A DNA stretch of 64,000 bases from Polyodon spathula. Lineage: Eukaryota > Chordata > Actinopteri > Acipenseriformes > Polyodontidae. The first letter of the stretch is position 1. Each line of letters opens with the position of its first letter. A model generated the notes under the pieces. It was given only the letters and a program-made list of their open reading frames with translations. It was not told where the DNA came from and did not search any database. A program made the position numbers and the translations under genes. Positions 60,811 through 64,000 of this stretch are shown in pieces. The stretch is from contig NC_054560.1 of the NCBI RefSeq assembly GCF_017654505.1, positions 790,389-854,388 on the forward strand, written 5' to 3'.

Positions 60811-61110
60811 CTTAAAAAACAGTGATTAGACAAACTTGGATTGACATTTGATTTTGCTGTTTAAACTGTGCATACCCCACAATTAATTGTTATTTGCAGA
60901 TTCAGCAGCATCTTTAAAATCTGTTCGGGAATGCATTTGCTCAAAACACATTTCGCAATCTGATTATATCGCTTTACTCACAGACTAAAGAAGCGATCTC
61001 TTTTGTGCTACATTCTTTGATTGTTTGATATTTTCTATTTTGCAATTTGATCAAAATGATTTTCTCAAAGAGCAAAATAACCTTTCATTTTGTTCTTTGA
61101 TCATTTGTAA
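60188..61110. repeat. Repeat with long imperfect inverted ends
   Basis: Left end 60192-60290 (TTTTGATCAAATTGCGAAAT, ATCAAACAAGCAAAGAAC) is matched in reverse complement at 61000-61080 (ATTCTTTGATTGTTTGATAT, TTTTGCAATTTGATCAAAAT). The centre is about 700 bp and includes the CTTT microsatellite. It is MITE-like; no coding sequence and no clear target duplication were found. Confidence 0.6.
60754..60811. repeat. (CTTT)n microsatellite
   Basis: About 14 CTTT units inside the inverted repeat element. Confidence 0.96.
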
Positions 61111-62037
61111 ATTTTGACTTATTTTTGACAGTATTTTGATGTGTGCTTGTAATACGCTTTAACAAGATTTGAATAGTCATCAATAACTTCAAAATGCTCA
61201 ATCAGAATTCTATGATAAAACTATATGAAATGTTTCGACAAGTGCCTTCTTCAGTGTTCTGTTTATCATAAAAAATTAAGTCCATGAATATTATAACTAA
61301 GGCTTCAGTTTTTCAGTGTTTATTCATTACCTTTTTCAGTGCTTATTTTTAGCTATTTTATAGTTTTATGTAAATGGTTTTTTTAGGGGCTTTTGCTTTT
61401 TATATACTGTATAAAATTAATGTTTTCAGTTACTTTCCAAAATGCTTGGGTGTTTCTTTGTCACAATATGTATAGCGGTACCTCAACAGTACTTAAGCTC
61501 TAGCTTCTTTCATTTGCTGTCTTCCACAACAAAAACCTTATGGCTGCTGGCACATATTTATGGGGTTTTTGTGTGTAGACATTTTTTTTTAATTTTGCCA
61601 CAATTTGCAATTCTATTTTAAATGCTCCGCATCTTAACTGTAATACAGCTTTAAATCCTGAGAACAAGGCCCCATTATCGATTACTATCTTGTTTTAAGT
61701 CTTGCGGGTGGAGTCTCCAGTAGAAATGTCAGAATGTATCCAGGGTGTTTTATCAGTTTTTATCAGTTAAAACCAAAAATCAGAAGCCCTAATTACATGG
61801 CAGCTATCTTAGGTCACAGGTCAAAGTGAAGAGCAATGTTAGATTTTGCATTGCATTTTCCATAAAATATAATATTGGCATGTGTGATATAAGCAGTTAA
61901 AAAGGAGAGGCAGTGGCAGATTTACAAAAACATCACAGGGATTTCTAATAAATCTGTTCCGATATAATTCAGACATACTGACAGGGTAATTAAGGACTGA
62001 AAACCCACTTCCTGTCCTATTCTCAGCAGATCCCTTA

Positions 62038-62235
<198 letters not shown>

Positions 62236-62251
62236 TTATTTAACAGCAGAA

Positions 62252-62508
<257 letters not shown>

Positions 62509-62646
62509 CACACACACACACATATAATATATAATGTATGTATTTTCCTGGCATATCATTAAAATCACTTCAAACAAATACATTTTGCATTCTTTTTTAA
62601 TCAACAGTTTATTGATCATATTTTGATGAAGGTATTAATAACTTAC

Positions 62647-62818
62647 ATTTATATATCAGATTATCAGGAACGTTATGATGTCCAGGGCTACTGGTTAGAA
62701 ATTCTGGTTCATATCCAGAAGGCAAATTTTCCAGGATAGCATGGGAGTCTTCAGAATGTCCCAGCCACATGTATATATCCACCTTTGCTTGGACAGCAAT
62801 GACTCGCTTTCCAGGTAT
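62647..62818 (-). CDS. fer1l6: fer1l6 exon: end of FerB region and linker
   Basis: 172 nt. The acceptor is ATATGTTTTAG and the donor AAAT|GTAAGT. It starts in phase 0 and ends in phase 1. It encodes IPGKRVIAVQAKVDIYMWLG, then LENLPSGYEPEF. VQAK(V/L)(D/E)(I/L)Y.WLG....LP.G(F/Y) marks the end of the FerB region before C2D in otoferlin and FER1L6. This is the most upstream exon in the window; earlier exons must lie to the right of 64000. Confidence 0.94.
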
Positions 62819-62867
62819 CTAAAACATATTTATACAGTGCGTGTTAATCCTGCAGAGGAATATGCAT

Positions 62868-63250
62868 TGTGGCAGGGTAAGGAGAGGAAAGGTGTAGTCC
62901 TTGAGGTTCAGGACTACATACCCCAGTATGCCTCGGCCTGGAATTCAAGCGACAATGGGAAACCTGGCCCTAATGCACTTGAGGGACACCTGCCTGGGAT
63001 TAAGTAGACAGGTGTATATATAGCAGATGTAATGAAGGGTACGGCCCGAGAAAAGACCCGTGGAGACAGACCTGGGGAAAAAGTATTGTTATACTTCTAT
63101 GGCTGGTTACTGGTAAATGGCTTGGCCGGCCAGTTTTTAGCTAAGACTGTGTGCAAAGTTTAACTAAAGGTTCCAAAGTGGAACTAGGTGTTTGAAAAAA
63201 TATATACAGGCACCATCTGTTGGTTAAGTGCTTGTTCTTACACTAGAAGA
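62868..63250 (+). mobile_element. Probable LTR fragment
   Basis: It starts TGTGGCAGGGTAAGG and has a TATA-like GGTGTATATATAGCAG near 63011, about 145 bp from the start. The GC-rich beginning and the promoter spacing resemble the other LTRs here. The right end and target duplication were not found. Confidence 0.45.
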
Positions 63251-63830
63251 CAGTGAAAAAGGTCCAGAGAGCGGCTAACCACACCCCACTTTGCCTCAGT
63301 ATATACAGCTATGGTCAGAGGTTTACCCTGTAGCAGGATTTTCAACTGGGGGTACATGAACCCCGGGGTACTTCTAAGGGTCAGGGGGTATGCAGGACGA
63401 TTCAGAAATGCAAAAATAAAAATGAAACTAAAAGAAAATGAAGATCTTAAATTGATTTTTGTTATGGTATTATATATGACCTCTAAACCACTGTGAATAA
63501 ATATTACGTTTTTGAGTAGCAGCTCAAGCTTCTTACAGAAGTCCTTAACCGCAGATGAAAAAAAAAAAAAAAAAAAAAAAAACTATCTTGTATGTAGTTT
63601 CCACTTGCATGACTGAGAGGATTTCCACTCTGATAAGGTGGGGGAAGCAGAAGTCTGATAATACTCTTTGCTGCTCACAAACTTTGCTGTTTTCAACTTA
63701 TTTGTATAATTGAATACTAATCAATGAAACACAATCTCTCTTTTTTAGAAGTATAAATGCACTGGTAAACAATAAATAATCACAATACTGATACTTTGAC
63801 TACTTCTGTTTGATTTATTAGGCACAGCTG
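63251..63830. other. No gene; possible hAT end near 63335
   Basis: GGATTTTCAACTGGGGGTAC and TGAACCCCGGGGTACTTCTA (63337-63377) resemble the terminal region of some hAT elements, but no partner end was found. An A run lies at 63558-63582. Confidence 0.35.

Positions 63831-63888
<58 letters not shown>
63831..63888. repeat. (ATT)n microsatellite
   Basis: About 19 ATT units forming the tail of the reverse SINE/LINE fragment that follows. Confidence 0.96.
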
Positions 63889-63889
<1 letters not shown>

Positions 63890-63960
63890 GTATTTTATTT
63901 GGCAGACGACGTTATCCAAGGTGACTTACAGGTGTTACAGGGCAATACAAGGTTACACTG
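63889..63960 (-). mobile_element. SINE/L2-type 3' tail, reverse
   Basis: TTTGGCAGACGACGTTATCC and AAGGTGACTTACAG are the reverse complement of the tail seen in the SINE at 55733-55932 (GTAAGTCACCTTGGATAA). The copy continues beyond or ends near the window edge. Confidence 0.75.
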
Positions 63961-64000
63961 CAAAACAATATTTAAATAAGTGCAAACACTATTAGAATAC

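Overview
The window is vertebrate genomic DNA that is poor in genes and rich in repeats. It looks like a non-teleost ray-finned fish, most plausibly a sturgeon or paddlefish. That assignment is an inference from the mixture of CR1-clade LINEs with a TTATGTTC-type tail, L2-like LINEs, DIRS-type and Gmr1-like LTR retrotransposons, tRNA-derived SINEs and long introns; no single sequence here proves it. There is no sign of prokaryotic organisation.

The one host gene I can name runs on the minus strand through the right half (62818 down to 31108). Nine exons with matching splice phases encode 425 codons of a type-II ferlin, best matched to fer1l6 (otoferlin-like). They cover the end of the FerB region, the C2D domain, the C2-like segment after it, and the basic linker before C2E. 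The first exons lie to the right of the window and the C-terminal exons were not found to the left. Every intron holds transposons.

Layout: 1-930, LTR-derived DNA including a solo LTR. 2411-3850, an internally deleted LINE. 4960-10930, a set of weakly supported minus-strand exons of an unidentified gene, with a 1.3-kb higher-order minisatellite (5598-6960). 11650-12396, a solo LTR with target-site duplication. 13218-14480 and 15195-15490, two minisatellites. 19038-24335, a nearly complete Ty3/gypsy element in which integrase lies upstream of reverse transcriptase and gag resembles the SCAN domain (Gmr1 type). 25925-28720, a minus-strand L2-like LINE. 29776-30935, a deleted Tc1 element. 31562-32086, a solo LTR. 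33930-36970, a LINE split by a short gag-only LTR element (34855-36682). 39835-44090, a DIRS-type retrotransposon split by a piggyBac-type MITE and a hAT relic. 45463-46654, a solo LTR. 48480-50430, a CR1 LINE split by a 528-bp foldback element. 50853-51570, a young CR1 3' end. 54000-54900, 55370-57345 and 60190-61110, DNA-transposon-like repeats. 62256-62505, a long AT microsatellite.

Two LTR families, the full-length gypsy element and the short gag-only element, carry the same 16-nt primer binding site. The short element ends in an R-U5 copy without U3 although it is bounded by a perfect 5-bp target duplication. All coordinates and identities come from reading the sequence by eye; no database search was run.
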